Of a DNA stretch of 64,000 bases, positions 32,038-44,223 are shown one piece after another. The notes beneath the pieces were generated by a model that saw nothing but the letters and a program-made list of their open reading frames with translations, ran no database searches and had not been told where the DNA came from. The DNA is taken from NCBI RefSeq assembly GCF_023053635.1, contig NC_086192.1:12501501-12565500 (forward strand), written 5' to 3'. The DNA comes from Elgaria multicarinata webbii (lineage: Eukaryota > Chordata > Lepidosauria > Squamata > Anguidae). Each line of letters begins with the position of its first letter. Position 1 is the stretch's first letter. A program made the translations under genes and the position numbers.

Positions 32038-32535
32038 CTAGATGTACCGGGCGTAACATACGCCGTTGTAGCATATCTTAAAGTTTATTAATTCAATATC
32101 ATCGCGGGGGCGCGAGCTGCTTGGAGGACGCCGATACAGGGCCGTCTGGCAGACCTGGGGGGCAGGGAGCCCGGGGGGAGGTGTCACCCTCTCCCCGGGG
32201 TTCCTGTCAGCCTTGGGCCGCCCACCCAGCTCGCATGAGATTAGGCTGGGGCCCGGGCTCGCAGAAGGCAAGCGGCCTCCCACCCGGCCAGCAAGGGCCC
32301 CGGCTGTGCCTCGCTCATGCTCCAGACCGTGACACTACCCCCTTCATGGGGGGGGGGGGAGCGAAGAGACAGAAAAGGAGGTAGGATTACCTTGGAAAGC
32401 CTGGAGGAATCAGGCGAGGGGCTTAGCCACCTGTATCAGCTGACGTTACACGTTGTTACTGTTGCTTAGCAACCTGTATCAGCTGAAGCCTTTACGGAAA
32501 CATACCTAGGCGTTTTATATATATATATTCATTCA
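32038..32535 (-). mobile_element. Probable non-autonomous Helitron with GC-rich cargo
   Basis: On the minus strand the element ends in CTAG followed by T. A hairpin GGCGTA-TGT-TACGCC lies ten bases upstream, as in Helitron 3' ends. The other end begins with a TATATATATATAAAAC stretch. There are no target duplications. The middle (about 32105-32350) is very GC-rich, unlike both ends, and may be captured sequence. It lies in an EIF4H intron. Confidence 0.55.
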
Positions 32536-32559
32536 TTCCATGGGCTCTAGTCCACAAGC

Positions 32560-33590
32560 GTTAAGGCCACGATAAATCTGCTCGTTTTAAGCTGCCACAC
32601 AAGGCTCTTTATTGCACTCGCTGCTACTCTGGAACTGTATGGTCGCTTCTCAAATTGAGGTAGAATGAAAGCGAAAATGCAATCCAAAACCAAAGCGCCG
32701 TCTGCGACGACGACAGAAGTACCACGTCAACAGATCCATGTGCTTGGACCAAAGTCCTTTCTGTGTGGAAAAGCTATACAGTTGGATCACTAGATGGTAC
32801 ACATATACACATTGTTGCAGATAGTACAGTGTGAGGCCCGCACGGCACCTCCCGTATCGGAAGGCGATGGACAATATGGCTACCACCAAGGTTTTCTCCA
32901 GAAGTTAAGTGGAGCTTATATCCCTCTAAAGGCAGCACAGTTTCCTGCACTGGAGACCTTCAGCTCAAGTGATCCTGCAGCTTGGCCTGAGTGGGAAGAC
33001 CCGGGAACAGAGCTCTGCAAGGAGAAAAGACCCAGACAGGCCAGCTCAGGCCTTGATGCTGTACACAAAAGAGCTAGCAACATCTAAAACTTTCCCCTTT
33101 GCTGGAGAGGGGCAGAAACAAAAGGCAACTCCAGCAGAACCCAAACTCCAACGAAGCAAGTGCCACCCAATGACTGAACGGTGTGAAGAGATCTTCTAGG
33201 ACACACGTTTTCTCCAAGGAACAACAGGACATACTTAGCATGTGGACTTATTTACCCTGAAAACGTTTCCCCTAGCTAATCCCATAAGGGGGGGGGGGGA
33301 GAGGGAGGACAAACTCCAGTGGCCCAAGGTGCAAGTCAAAATGGTTCTATACCAGTGATGTCCCACTAACGTGTGCCAAATGAATAGCCAAGTCAAGACG
33401 CCAAAAGTATAAGGATCACAATGGCCAGGAAGAAAGGCACGCCCATTGGGCTGCTCCTTTGGATAGATTGCCAGGCCTTAAGGACTACTTGGGAGTTGGC
33501 AGTGCTTTCATCAAGACGAGGAACTGCTGCCTGAAGTTGCTCCCTGCAAATCTGACTGCAGGGTTTGGTTGATCAAATCAACCAAATTAA
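32560..33590. other. EIF4H intron, no confident repeat
   Basis: Only a G homopolymer at 33290 and short open frames without similarity were seen. Confidence 0.4.
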
Positions 33591-33602
33591 TCTTTTTTTT
33601 GT

Positions 33603-33935
33603 TTTGTTTATTCGTTCAGTCGCTTCCGACTCTTCGTGACTTCATGGACCAGCCCACGCCAGAGCTTTCTGTCGGCTGTCGCCACCCCCAGTTCCCCCAA
33701 GGTCAAGTCTGTCACCTCCAGAATATCATCCCTCCATCTTGCCCTTGGTCGGCCCCTCTTCCTTTTGCCTTCCACTTTCTCTAGCATCAGCCTCTTCTCC
33801 AGGGTGTCCTGTCTTCTCATTATGTGGCCAAAGTACGTCAGTTTTGCCTTTAATACCATTCCCTCAAGTGAGCAGTCTGGCTTGATTCCCTGGAGTATGG
33901 ACTGGTTTGATCTTCTTGCAGTCCAAGGCACGCAA
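33603..33935 (-). repeat. RTE/BovB LINE, 3' end of ORF2
   Basis: The minus strand is open for about 110 codons with L-K-A-K-L-T-Y-F-G-H-I-M-R-R, K-R-K-R-G-R-P-R-A-R-W-R-D-D-I and V-T-K-S-R-K-R-L-N-E. This is the well-known BovB C-terminus. Strongly 5' truncated. Confidence 0.9.
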
Positions 33936-34367
33936 ATATTTTGACGTAAGTACTTATGTAAACTGAAGATGGCAGCCACTACCTCAAAAGAGGCATTCCC
34001 TCCTGTGCAAATGCCTCTTCCAAGACATGTGCCGTGTAAAGTATAAAACGGAGTAGGGGAAGTCACGGGTATGCTGCCTTGAACGCCTTGGAGGAAGGGG
34101 GAAGGGGGGGAACCCACAATATTGTAATTAAAACTGACATGCTGTTTCTCCCGCCAGACGGGACAAAGGAATCGCACCTGGAGGAGACGTTAACAAGCAG
34201 GCAGAAACATCTGGGATAACGGCATAGGGCGTGGTTTGGGCAACTCCAAGCACTGAACACAGAGCACATGGGCATTTCAAACCATGCACCAGTTAAGCAG
34301 TGTGGGTCCCCAGACTGGTGAACACACTAACGATCCAGTTTGGCCGTAACGTAGAGGGAGAGCCTAC

Positions 34368-34526
34368 CATCTGTTGGCTCTCTGAAGTCCATGGAAGTCC
34401 CACGCAGCGGAGGGCCATCCCTGAAGCGACCGGTGCCTCCCATGGGTGGTGGACCGCCACCCCCTCCTCGCCGATCCCCAGGACGTGTTCGGCCTCTGCC
34501 CCCCAGGAAGTCGTCATCTCTGAAGC
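34368..34526 (-). CDS. EIF4H: EIF4H exon 6
   Basis: This 159-bp exon codes [19 protein letters not shown] and, further on, M-D-F-R-E-P-T-D. A glycine run (G-G-G-G-G-P-P-P) is longer than in human and accounts for part of the length difference. The donor is GTAGGC. Confidence 0.96.
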
Positions 34527-34557
34527 CTGCAAAGAGGGACGTGGCCATCAGTGCAAA

Positions 34558-34815
34558 CATTAAAACAAATATGCAAAGTTTAAAAACATAAAAAGCATAA
34601 AAACAACAGTAGCTTTATAAAAACAGCTATTCTGGGGGTCCGTTAAAAACCAACAAACTTAGTATATGTTGTTTCAATGCTGTTAAATGCCTGGGAGAAG
34701 AGGAAGGGCTTAACCTGGTGCCAAAAAGATAACAATGTTGGCACCAGGCGAGCCTCATCGGGGAGATCGTTCCGTAATTGGGGGGGCCACCACTGAAAAG
34801 GCCCTCTCCCTTGTT
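34558..34815 (-). repeat. L2-like LINE, 3' end
   Basis: Inverse of the L-W-N-D-L-P-D-E-A-R and L-S-F-W-x-Q-V-K region with its A-rich tail. It directly adjoins the acceptor side of EIF4H exon 6. Confidence 0.85.
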
Positions 34816-35592
34816 GCCAGTACAAATAGCAGTGCAAAGAAAAGCGGCCTAGAGGACTACACAACCCACCCTGAGCAGTTTCTGCTCGGGTTACTGAGCA
34901 TGCTCAGAGACAAGTTAGTGCCCCAGCCCAGGCATCAACAAATCTGAGATGCCAGCATTTGCGATTTCTCTCCCAACAGGTGCAGAGGAAAGAAATAGTA
35001 ATTCATCATATTCAATAGAAAGGCAAACTGGATGAAAAAAGTATTAAGTTTTCAAAGGTGGGGGTGGATAAGCTACCTCGTCTATCCTCATCTACTTCTC
35101 TCCCAGCGAGCCTGAAGCTTTTATTGCAGGAGTCAGAATTTTTGGCTGAACCAGAAAGGAAAGAGACATCTGGACACATCTGGACAGATGGTCCAATGAC
35201 AAGGCAGAGTAAAGCAGAATTTTACAAGCCAGAGTCAGGTTGTTCTGAAGGCGATTCAAGTTGAAAGGAAGCATACTTACCTTTGTCAAACACACTTTTC
35301 ATGACCTCAGTCTTCAAGGAATCTGCCCCCCGCCCCCAGTTCCTAGTCACAGACACTGAAATTCTCCCAAGAAAACAGTCAACACACTTGTGAACTTTGC
35401 CACGACCTTCAAAAATGGAAAATGTCCAGATTATGCTATGGGATTTTGCTTTATTGTCCTACCAGACTGCCTTCTGACCATTTACGTAACAGGCATGCCT
35501 GACAGAGGGAGCAAAAGGAGATTTTTTTAAAAAAATAAGAGAAGAGGTTCGAAAAGATTTCATTAATATGAAAAAGTAAAAAATACTGCTAC

Positions 35593-35658
35593 CAGAATTG
35601 AAGTCATCTCTGGAATCCCATCCACCTCCTCGTGATTCCCGCGGACCTCCGCCCATGC
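35593..35658 (-). CDS. EIF4H: EIF4H exon 5, likely cassette exon
   Basis: This 66-bp phase 1-1 exon codes M-G-G-G-P-R-E-S-R-G-G-G-W-D-S-R-D-D-F. It corresponds to the human 60-bp exon that is skipped in isoform 2 (known from human EIF4H). It has two extra codons, and skipping keeps the frame. The donor is GTAGCA, which is weak and fits regulated inclusion. Confidence 0.95.
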
Positions 35659-36129
35659 CTAAAAAGAAAGCCACATTGGAAGCACGGGTCAATGAGAAAG
35701 GCCAGAAGTGCTAGAAGGCTCCACTCCACTTGCCTTCTCCTTGTCGGTTTAAACTCATGCTGTCTCTAGAAGTTGTTAATTACAGATCAGAAACCCTTTC
35801 CCAATTTTGGGCATAGAGTCCAACATTTGTCTTCAGGAAGCAAACAGTCTACCATGGGGGTTAGAACCTGCATCCAACATGCCAAGCTTACATGTTATAG
35901 TGAATGCTTAACTTTTGAAAATTGAAAACGTGTATTACTGATGAAATTGGAAACGGTGCATACAATCCGGAGTCATCATTTAATATTACATTTATATGTT
36001 TGCCCTTGTTTGTATTCTTTCATGTTTATGACATGTGTTTGTCCTTATTAATCACCAGTAACTTTTATTAAATGTCCATTGACATTCATTATATGACTGG
36101 TGGCTTGGATAAACCGCATTGAGGCTTTT

Positions 36130-36745
36130 GGTATATGCACAGCACATTGGGCTCCCTATATATTGTGCACTCAACTTCAGGAGTGTTGGTGGACTTCTGC
36201 AATGCACTCTACATAGGGCTACCTTTGTGCCTAGTCCGGAAACTTCAACTAGTTCAAAATAGGGCAGCCAGGTTGGTCACCGGTACACCTAGGGGTGACC
36301 ACATCACACCAGTCTTAAAATCTCTTCACTGGCTGCCAATTAGTTTCCGGGCGAAGTATAAAGTGTTGGTTATCACCTTTAAAGCCCTACACGGTTTGGG
36401 TCCAGGCGACCTGCGGGATCGCCTTCTCCCGTATAATCCGCCCCACACGCTCAGGTCCTCTGGGGAGAATCTACTTCAGTCAGCAAAGACTAGGCTGACA
36501 GGTATTACCCAGAGGACCTTCTCTTCTGCTGCTCACAGACTGTGGAATCACCTGCCGGAGGAGACTCGTCAGCTTGACAATCTTTTAGCATTCAAGAAAG
36601 CTATCAAGACTGATCTCTTCCGGCAGGCCTATCCAGTAGAATTTTAGGATGTTTTTAACAGTGTATACTATCTTTTTAATCAGTATTTTATGCTTGCTGC
36701 CTGCCTCGATCCAATCGGAGAGGCGGGTAAGAAATATATGATGAT
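36130..36745 (+). repeat. L2-like LINE, well-preserved ORF2 C-terminus
   Basis: An open 160-codon stretch reads V-D-F-C-N-A-L-Y-I-G-L-P, H-W-L-P-I-S-F-R-A-K-Y-K and ends F-R-Q-A-Y-P-V-E-F. The lack of stops suggests a fairly recent insertion. It is antisense to EIF4H. Confidence 0.9.
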
Positions 36746-36809
36746 GATGGTGGTGGTGACGCCAAAGTAGCCATTCCAGTGTGCAAAGAGCAGCCATTTA
36801 AAACGTCAC

Positions 36810-36909
36810 CTCTGTCTTCCGGCCCGCCACCTTTTCTGAAACCAAAGCCACCTTTGTCTTGTTTCCGGCCCTCGGCTATGTCCACTCGGAGCGATCGATC
36901 GCCCAAAAG
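36810..36909 (-). CDS. EIF4H: EIF4H exon 4
   Basis: This 100-bp exon codes [19 protein letters not shown] and the start of the glycine-rich tail. The acceptor is CACCGAACAG and the donor GTGACG, a weaker match than its neighbours. Confidence 0.96.
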
Positions 36910-36954
36910 CTGTTCGGTGGGAAAGAGAGAGAGAGAGAAAAAAAAGAGTTTTTA

Positions 36955-37692
<738 letters not shown>

Positions 37693-37719
37693 TAGATAAG
37701 AAACCAACTTTTTGACCTG

Positions 37720-38270
37720 GGAAGCTGTGATCTAAAACCAGCTGGTGTACAGAAGGGGATTGCTTGCATATCAAGGCAAAGAAGTTGAACTTGGTAGGTA
37801 GGGTGTGGAAAGACACAAATCGGTCCACAAACTAAACTGGCTCTCTGAATACCAGTACCTGCCATCCTAGTTTCCAATTCTGTCCCCGGTTTCCTGAAAC
37901 AGCGTAAGGAAACATGAGAGAGAGGGACAAGGATTGCACCTGAAGGGCTACCTACTCTCAAGCAAGCCTCCCCAACAGCTGAGCTCAGAGGCCCTTCGCT
38001 GGGCATTATTGCCTGTAGAAATGAGGTGGCCAACTACCAGAGGGTGCCTTTTCTGTCAATAGTTGCACCCCGATTATGAACCACCACCCCTCATTCCTCA
38101 GGGAGACCCTCATGGTAGTTAGGATGCTAGCGTTTTAGGCATCAGGCAAAGCCTGCCCTGTTCACTCAAGCTTTGGGTGGGTAATTTGATCTGTTGCATA
38201 CGTAGGCAACGTTTTATTTATTTCATACCGCTGCCTTGTATATTATTGTTCCAAATTTCGTAATATTGTT
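37720..38270. other. EIF4H intron, nothing recognised
   Basis: No repeat, exon or RNA gene could be supported. Confidence 0.4.
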
Positions 38271-38277
38271 CAGGAAA

Positions 38278-38578
38278 GGAAAGGAAAGGAACCTCTCGTG
38301 CAAGCACTGAGTCATTACTGATCCTTGGAGGGACACCAGCTTTCGCTGACGTTTTCTTGGCAGGCCTTATAGCGGGGTGGTTTGCCGTTGCCTTCCCCGG
38401 CCGTGATTCCCTTTCCCCCAGCTAACTGGGTCCTCATTTTACCGACCTCGGGAGGATGGAAGGCTGAGTCGACCCAAGCCGGCTGCCTGAAACCAGCTTC
38501 CGCTGGGATCGAACTCAGGCCGTGGGGAGAGTTTCAGCTGCAGAAACTGCTGCTTTACCACTCTGCGCCACACGAGGC
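38278..38578 (-). repeat. Sauria-type tRNA SINE, full length
   Basis: The inverse of the whole SINE is present, from the tRNA head (GTGTGGCGCAGAGTGG on the minus strand) through GTTCGATCCCAGC to the Bov-B-like tail and a GGTTCCTTTCCTTTCC end. Flanks ATATTGTTCA and ATATTGCTCA look like a target duplication. Confidence 0.92.
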
Positions 38579-39325
38579 AGATATTGCTCAACGCGATATT
38601 TTTGTACGGCTTTTAGACATTTTCTGCTGGTACTTTTTGGTTCATAGAGCCGTACGACGCCTTGGTATTGATTTTGAATATTGCATTAACTGTCTCGGAG
38701 ACACACAATGGTACAAAAGCAGTAGATAATTTCTAAAAAATTAACTGCCGGACGTTGCTGCTTCATGCTTTGCATGCACCTCAGTCTAGCTCCTGAAGGT
38801 GTTTTAGGCAGCAGAGTGGAGCAGGGGCCATATGTCCTGCCTTGCAGATGTTTTGTTGGTGTCACTGCTGCTGCACTCCTCTTTGCACCCTGGATGGTCC
38901 TTCTACTCCTCAGAGGAGAGCCAATGAAATGGGCCACTCTCGCCAGCTACTCCCTGTGCAGGCCGTCAATGGGTTGGTCGGTCGGTCAGACCATCACACA
39001 GGGCTCCTCCAAATGAACCTCACAGGGAATCCATGCCAGGGAGTCACTAGGCAAACCGCCTCGTGGCAAAGAGGACAGCCCGTCGTTAAGGAGAAATGGG
39101 ACCTGCACCAATACCTTGTGGCGTGACGTGACCCTGGAGGGAAGTGGCCAGCGGCTAAACAGGCCTTCTTTCCAGATCCTCCATTCTGTCCCCTTTCCGC
39201 GCTGAAACTCAGCGTTGTGTGGTCACTGAACCCACTCCGTCCTCATTGGCTGCTTTGCTGGGGTGGAACAGGGGGAGTAGGATTGTCGATTTAATTTCCC
39301 CTTCCCCAAACATTTTCCCTACTTA

Positions 39326-39805
39326 TCATAGAATCGTAGAATAGCAGAGTTGGAAGGGGCCTACAAGGCCATCGAGTCCAACCCCCTGCTCAATGCAGGA
39401 ATCCACTCTAAAGCATCCCTGACAGATGGTTGTCCAGCTGCCTCTTGAATGACTCTAGTGTGGGAGATCCCACAACCTCCCTAGGGAACTGGTTCCATTG
39501 TCGCACTGCTCTAACAGTCAGGACGTTTTTCCTGATGTCCAGCCGGAATCTGGCTTCCTTTAACTTCAGCCCGTTATTCCGTGTCCTGCACTCTGGGAGG
39601 AGCGAGAAGAGATCCTGGCCCTCCTCTGTGTGACAACTTTTCAAGTATTTGAAGAGTGCTCTCATGTCTCCCCTCAATCTTCTCTTCTCCAGGATCAACA
39701 TGCCCAGTTCTTTCAGTCTCTCTTCATAGGGCTTTGTTTCCAGACCCCTGATCCTCCTGGTTGCCCTCCTCTGAACACGCTCCAGGTTGTCTGCATCCTT
39801 CTTGA
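39326..39805 (-). repeat. CR1-like LINE family 1
   Basis: Long inverse 3' fragment, open on the minus strand over about 97 codons. Confidence 0.92.
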
Positions 39806-39893
39806 AGACAAGCTGGAGCGTGTTCAGAGGAGGGCAACCAGGATGATCAGGGGTCTGGAAACAAAGCCCTATGAAGAAAGACTGAAAGAACTT
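39806..39893 (+). repeat. CR1-like LINE family 1, short head-to-head piece
   Basis: GACAAGCTGGAGCGTGTTC to GAAAGAACTT in the opposite orientation to its neighbour; it repeats sequence already present in the neighbour. Confidence 0.88.
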
Positions 39894-40077
39894 CTGCAGA
39901 CCTTGAGTATGCAGATATCTCTGCCCAATTTCTCAGCAGCCAAGTTTGCTTCTAATATGATACAGTTTTAAACCAATTGAGAGGGCACATGAACCTCAAA
40001 ACCTGGCCTACCCCCTGAGTAAGACAGATGCCACCCTCCCTGAATGTAGCACAAGGGGGAGGCATGGAAGCGATTAC

Positions 40078-40262
40078 CTTTAAATTTATCTGTCTCTTTG
40101 TCTCTGACTAGTCGCACGCTCCTTACGCTGAGATCCTTGAAGATGGCATCGATGTCTCCTTGGACTGTGTTGAAGGGAAGGTTGCCAACATATGCTGTGA
40201 AAGGCGGCTCTGTCGGAAGCTCTTTCTGTTTACGCGACCCAAGGCTGGAACTGCCACGAGAC
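40078..40262 (-). CDS. EIF4H: EIF4H exon 2 (RRM first half)
   Basis: This 185-bp exon codes [17 protein letters not shown] through D-K-F-K and contains the RNP2 motif. Its first base completes a Gly codon. The acceptor is CTTGTCAACAG and the donor GTAATC. Confidence 0.97.
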
Positions 40263-40407
40263 CTGTTGACAAGGACAGGATTACGTCAGACTACCTGAGG
40301 GATCATAAGATGTGCCATGCGGGATCAGACCGAGGGTTCATGTAGCCCAGATCAAGAAGCAGCAGCCATATTCCAGCTGCAGCGAAGGACTTCTGCACTA
40401 TAGCACC

Positions 40408-41048
40408 AAACAGCCCGGAAATTTCAACTGGTACAAAACAGGGCAGCCTGGCTACTAACAGGGACTGGCCAGCGAGACCACATCACGCCAGTCCTTTTAC
40501 AACTTCACTGGCTGCCAGTCCAGGTCCGGGCCCGATTCAAAGTGCTGGTACTAACATTCAAAGGCCTAAATGGTTTGGGGCCAGGTTATTTGAAGGAACG
40601 CCTCCTCTCATATGTGCCTGCCCGGACCTTAAGATCATCTACAGGGGTCCTTCTCCGTGAGCCCCGGCAAAAGGAAGTGAGGCAGGTGGCTACCAGGAGG
40701 AGGGCCTTCTCCCCTGTGGCACCCCGGCTGTGGAACAAGCTCCCCAGAGAGTTTCGGCTGGTGCCTACACTGGATTCCTTCCATCGCCAGCTGAAGACCT
40801 TTTTATTTCCTCAGAATTTTAACACCTAATAACTTAAATTTTAAACTTCACTGTTTTAATTCCATATTTTAACCTATATCAATTTCTGCTGTGTGGTTTT
40901 ATCCTGGTTGTGCTTTTTATATTGTATTTTGCATTTGTGTTTTTAGACCGTTGGTTGTTTTTATGCTCTTTGTGATTTTAACTTCTGGGAACTGCCCAGA
41001 GAGCTTCGGCTACTGGGCGGTATAAAAATGTAATAAATAAATAAATAA
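40408..41048 (+). repeat. L2-like LINE, 3' ORF2 and tail
   Basis: Codes L-H-W-L-P-V-Q-V-R-A-R-F-K-V-L-V-L through L-K-T-F-L-F-P-Q, then the complete tail with AATAAATAAATAA. Confidence 0.92.
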
Positions 41049-41419
41049 CTCCCTAGCACCCCAAGTGCAACTTTTGGCCTAGCACCACCACGCCTGCTCC
41101 ACCCTCTCCGTCTCTTTGCAGTAGCTGTTCATTCTCAGCAGACGCTCTCTAGCTTTGCCTTGTTGCTTGCTTTAGCAAGGAGACGGGTGCTATGATCTCG
41201 GGTCGGGGACTCAGGAGACGTGCCACTCCTCAGCGGTAAGGTGGCTGGGTGGGGAACAAGGAGAATGCAGGAAACCTCAGCTGTGATGGGGGAAGAACCC
41301 AAGAGATAAAGAGCAATGTGATTGGCAGGCTGCAGGGGGGCTCTGCACAGGTGGAGGTGGAGGAGAAATTGAAAGTGTGGGCGACAGAGAGAGAGAGAGA
41401 GAAATGTGGTCCCTTGCTG

Positions 41420-41517
41420 GATGGTAGGTTTCTGGTCAACAGCTGGTTGGTCACTGTGTGAATAGAATGATAAACTACATGGACCCTTGGTCTGATCCAG
41501 CAGGGCTCCTCTTATGA
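41420..41517 (+). repeat. CR1-like LINE family 2, 3' end
   Basis: GGTCAACAGCTGGTTGGTCAC to GGTCTGATCCAGCAGGGCTC and CTTATG. Confidence 0.85.
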
Positions 41518-41529
41518 GGTTTTGCAACA

Positions 41530-42735
41530 CTGAGTAGAGCACAGCGCTCTTTCAGTGATGAGGAAAAGATCCACCCCAGTCCAAGGGGCAAGCGAGTCCA
41601 CCCCAGTCCAAGGGGCAAGGATTTGCCTGCCTGGTGATTTGGTGCCAGAGTGATGAGGCCTTGCTTGGACGATATGGAGTGGGGTGGTGATGAGAGTCCA
41701 GGAAAGACCTCTGGTGTAGACTGGGGGGGGAGGAGAGGTTGCTCACGGGCCAGGAAAGACCCCCAAGTGGCCTCAGTGGGAATGCCTGAAGCCAACGTGG
41801 CTCCGGCTTGAACAATAGTGAAGATTACAGAGATAAACACTCCAACCCTAGTAACGGATGAACGCAAGCAAACGCAATTACGAGTAGCTCCCAAAAGTGG
41901 GATCAATCAATAAAAATGATCACAGTAGACATTATCTACCCACATCACTGCGGCAACATATGAAGGCCAGAACCCCATGTGAGAGCCAGGAGGCGGCTTC
42001 CTCTGAGGCCCGCTGCAAAGACTGGTCTGGATCCATGAAGCCCAGCCTACCATCCCATCACCCTCCTTGCCGTTTTGAAGATGACAGGACACTCCTAGTA
42101 CTTTAAAAAAGCATCCTGCAGGCGAAGGAACAGGGGCAGTCTCTAGGAACCTCTAATCGTTGGCTGATCTTCATGGCCAAGCCAAAACTCATGGTAGGTG
42201 GGTTCTTGCCCCACTCCATGTACAGTACCTTGGCTGAACGGGAGAAGGCAGAGGCCTCCTCTGAGCAGGAGCTGAACTTAAACTTCATCTCCCTTCCCTG
42301 TTCTGGAGCAGGACGGGCGACTTGCTGGATTGGCCCAGTGCTGCCAAGGAGCTCCAACTGCCTCTGAAACCACTCTTACCCTTCTTCCAACCTTAGATGT
42401 TGGGAGGGTGCCTGGGTGATCATTACCCACTTCTACAGCTCCAAGGCAGAAAGGAAGCTTAATCTCGCACTTGCCAGAGTGCCACAGCAAGCAAAAACGC
42501 AGAAGACCGGCAGCCTCTATTAGGTGACATCCCACTTTTGGAAACGTGTCTAAGGCTAAACTTAGGAACCTTGGAGAAGCCACGTCAAGGTATTGCGTCT
42601 GCTTTCCAATTGCTGTGGATAAACAGTAAGGATCAATACGGTGCCTGGGTTGAAGGCTTGCATGAGAATCAATATGGTGTGCTGAGCAGGAGGCTTAAAT
42701 TTCCCACGCCATGAAAATCCCTGGGTAGACGACGG
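41530..42735. other. EIF4H intron 1, unassigned
   Basis: A short tandem duplication CCACCCCAGTCCAAGGGGCA occurs at 41571-41610. No gene evidence. Confidence 0.4.
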
Positions 42736-42739
42736 GGGC

Positions 42740-42835
42740 AATATTTATTTATTTATTGCATTTCTATACCGCCCAATAGCTGAAGCTCTCTGGGCGGTTT
42801 ACAAAATTAATCCAATTCAAGTATATATCCAAGTT
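42740..42835 (-). repeat. L2-like LINE tail
   Basis: TTTATTTATTTATTGCATTTC and the inverse stem tail. Confidence 0.85.
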
Positions 42836-42889
42836 TAGTAACAGGTCCGCAAAGGACTTGACACCAACCAAGATGCACATATTTCACAA

Positions 42890-43980
42890 GGGTTCTCATC
42901 TGAAGGATTAAGGAACACCAATAACAACTTCCCCCCACCTGGTACCCACCAGACAAAATGGGCAATGGTCAAGGATGATGTTCAAAACACTAGGTTGGGA
43001 AAAACTGACCGAGGAAGAACTATATTTTCAATAAACCAATGTGGCATTAACAACCCAACACATCTGAAATCCAATATTAAAGGTAGATAGAAAGGCAGTG
43101 AAATGGAGCCAATCATCAACGAAATGGTTGGTATTCACCAATGGAAACACTAAAAGACCAAGGCTTAAGACTACAAAATGTTCTCACTCCAATTGAGAAG
43201 GAAGTTTACGTTTTGGAAAGAGACACAAGTCAACTGGGACTATTGCACTGAGAGAAGGTCAAGAATTATCTTTCTTGGATGGAGTGGGTGATGACAAAGC
43301 GTTTCATGCAATTTTAAACATGTGAACACACCCTCCTCTTCCAGAAGGGTTCATTCATCTAAGCCCTTTGGGGATAGATACACAAGCTTGTATATTTATT
43401 ACATCTAATTTTCTCTAAGCCACAGGTCATGAAATGACAGACCCATCTGTGGAAAATGAAAGCCTTTTAAGTAGTTGTGCATCTTCTTCGCAGCCCTGCA
43501 ATTAGGTATAGTCTTTTAACACCATCACTTCCTTACCTACATCTTTGGGGATCAAAATATGATGGACAGATTTCTGGGCAAAGTACAGGTTTCAACTGTG
43601 CACTGCAATTTCTGAGCTACAGAGCCTTCTAAACATTCTCTTCCTCTCCAATTTGTATTTAAATTTGTGAGTTTTCCTCTCCAATGTGTGTTTAAATGAG
43701 CGAGTGGTTTTGCTCAGTTTAGATAAGTAGGTAGGATAGCTAAGCCTAGTTGACTTGAAAGGCAATATTTTAGTTTTCTGATACCAGTGCTTGGATGTTT
43801 GCCTCGACAGCTCTTCATGCTGAAGAGGGTTCAGGCTGTGCATGTGTGTATGGCGGGAGAGATTTAGCCAGATGGCACCCAAGGCCTGTGGTTACATTTT
43901 AGGCAATCCTGTTGATCAGGTAAAGGGAAGACAAACTGCGATGTACTCCAAAGGGCAGAACTATTACCAGCATCTGAAGC
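42890..43980. other. EIF4H intron 1, unassigned
   Basis: A partial internal duplication around TTTTCCTCTCCAAT-GTGTRTTTAAAT lies at 43640-43700. Nothing else recognised. Confidence 0.4.
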
Positions 43981-43989
43981 ACTTTACTG

Positions 43990-44220
43990 GAAAAAAGGAG
44001 GCTAAGGGGAGACCTGATGGAGGTGTACCAAATTATGCATGGTATAGAGAATGTGGACAGGGAGACATTGTTCTCCCTCTCTCAAAATACTAGAATCCGG
44101 GGTCATCCCATGAAACTGATGGGTGGGAGATTCAGGATAAATAAAAGGAAGGTCTTCTTCAAACAGCGCAATGTTAAATTACGGAATTCACTACCACAAG
44201 ATGTGGTGATGGACACCAAC
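43990..44220 (+). repeat. CR1-like LINE family 2 fragment
   Basis: AAAAGGAGGCTAAGGGGAGAC to ACAAGATGTGGTGATGGACACC. Confidence 0.87.
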
Positions 44221-44223
44221 TAA

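Noticed and set aside
32650-32889. Minus-strand 79-codon frame in an EIF4H intron
   Set aside because: No similarity recognised and no splice sites around it.
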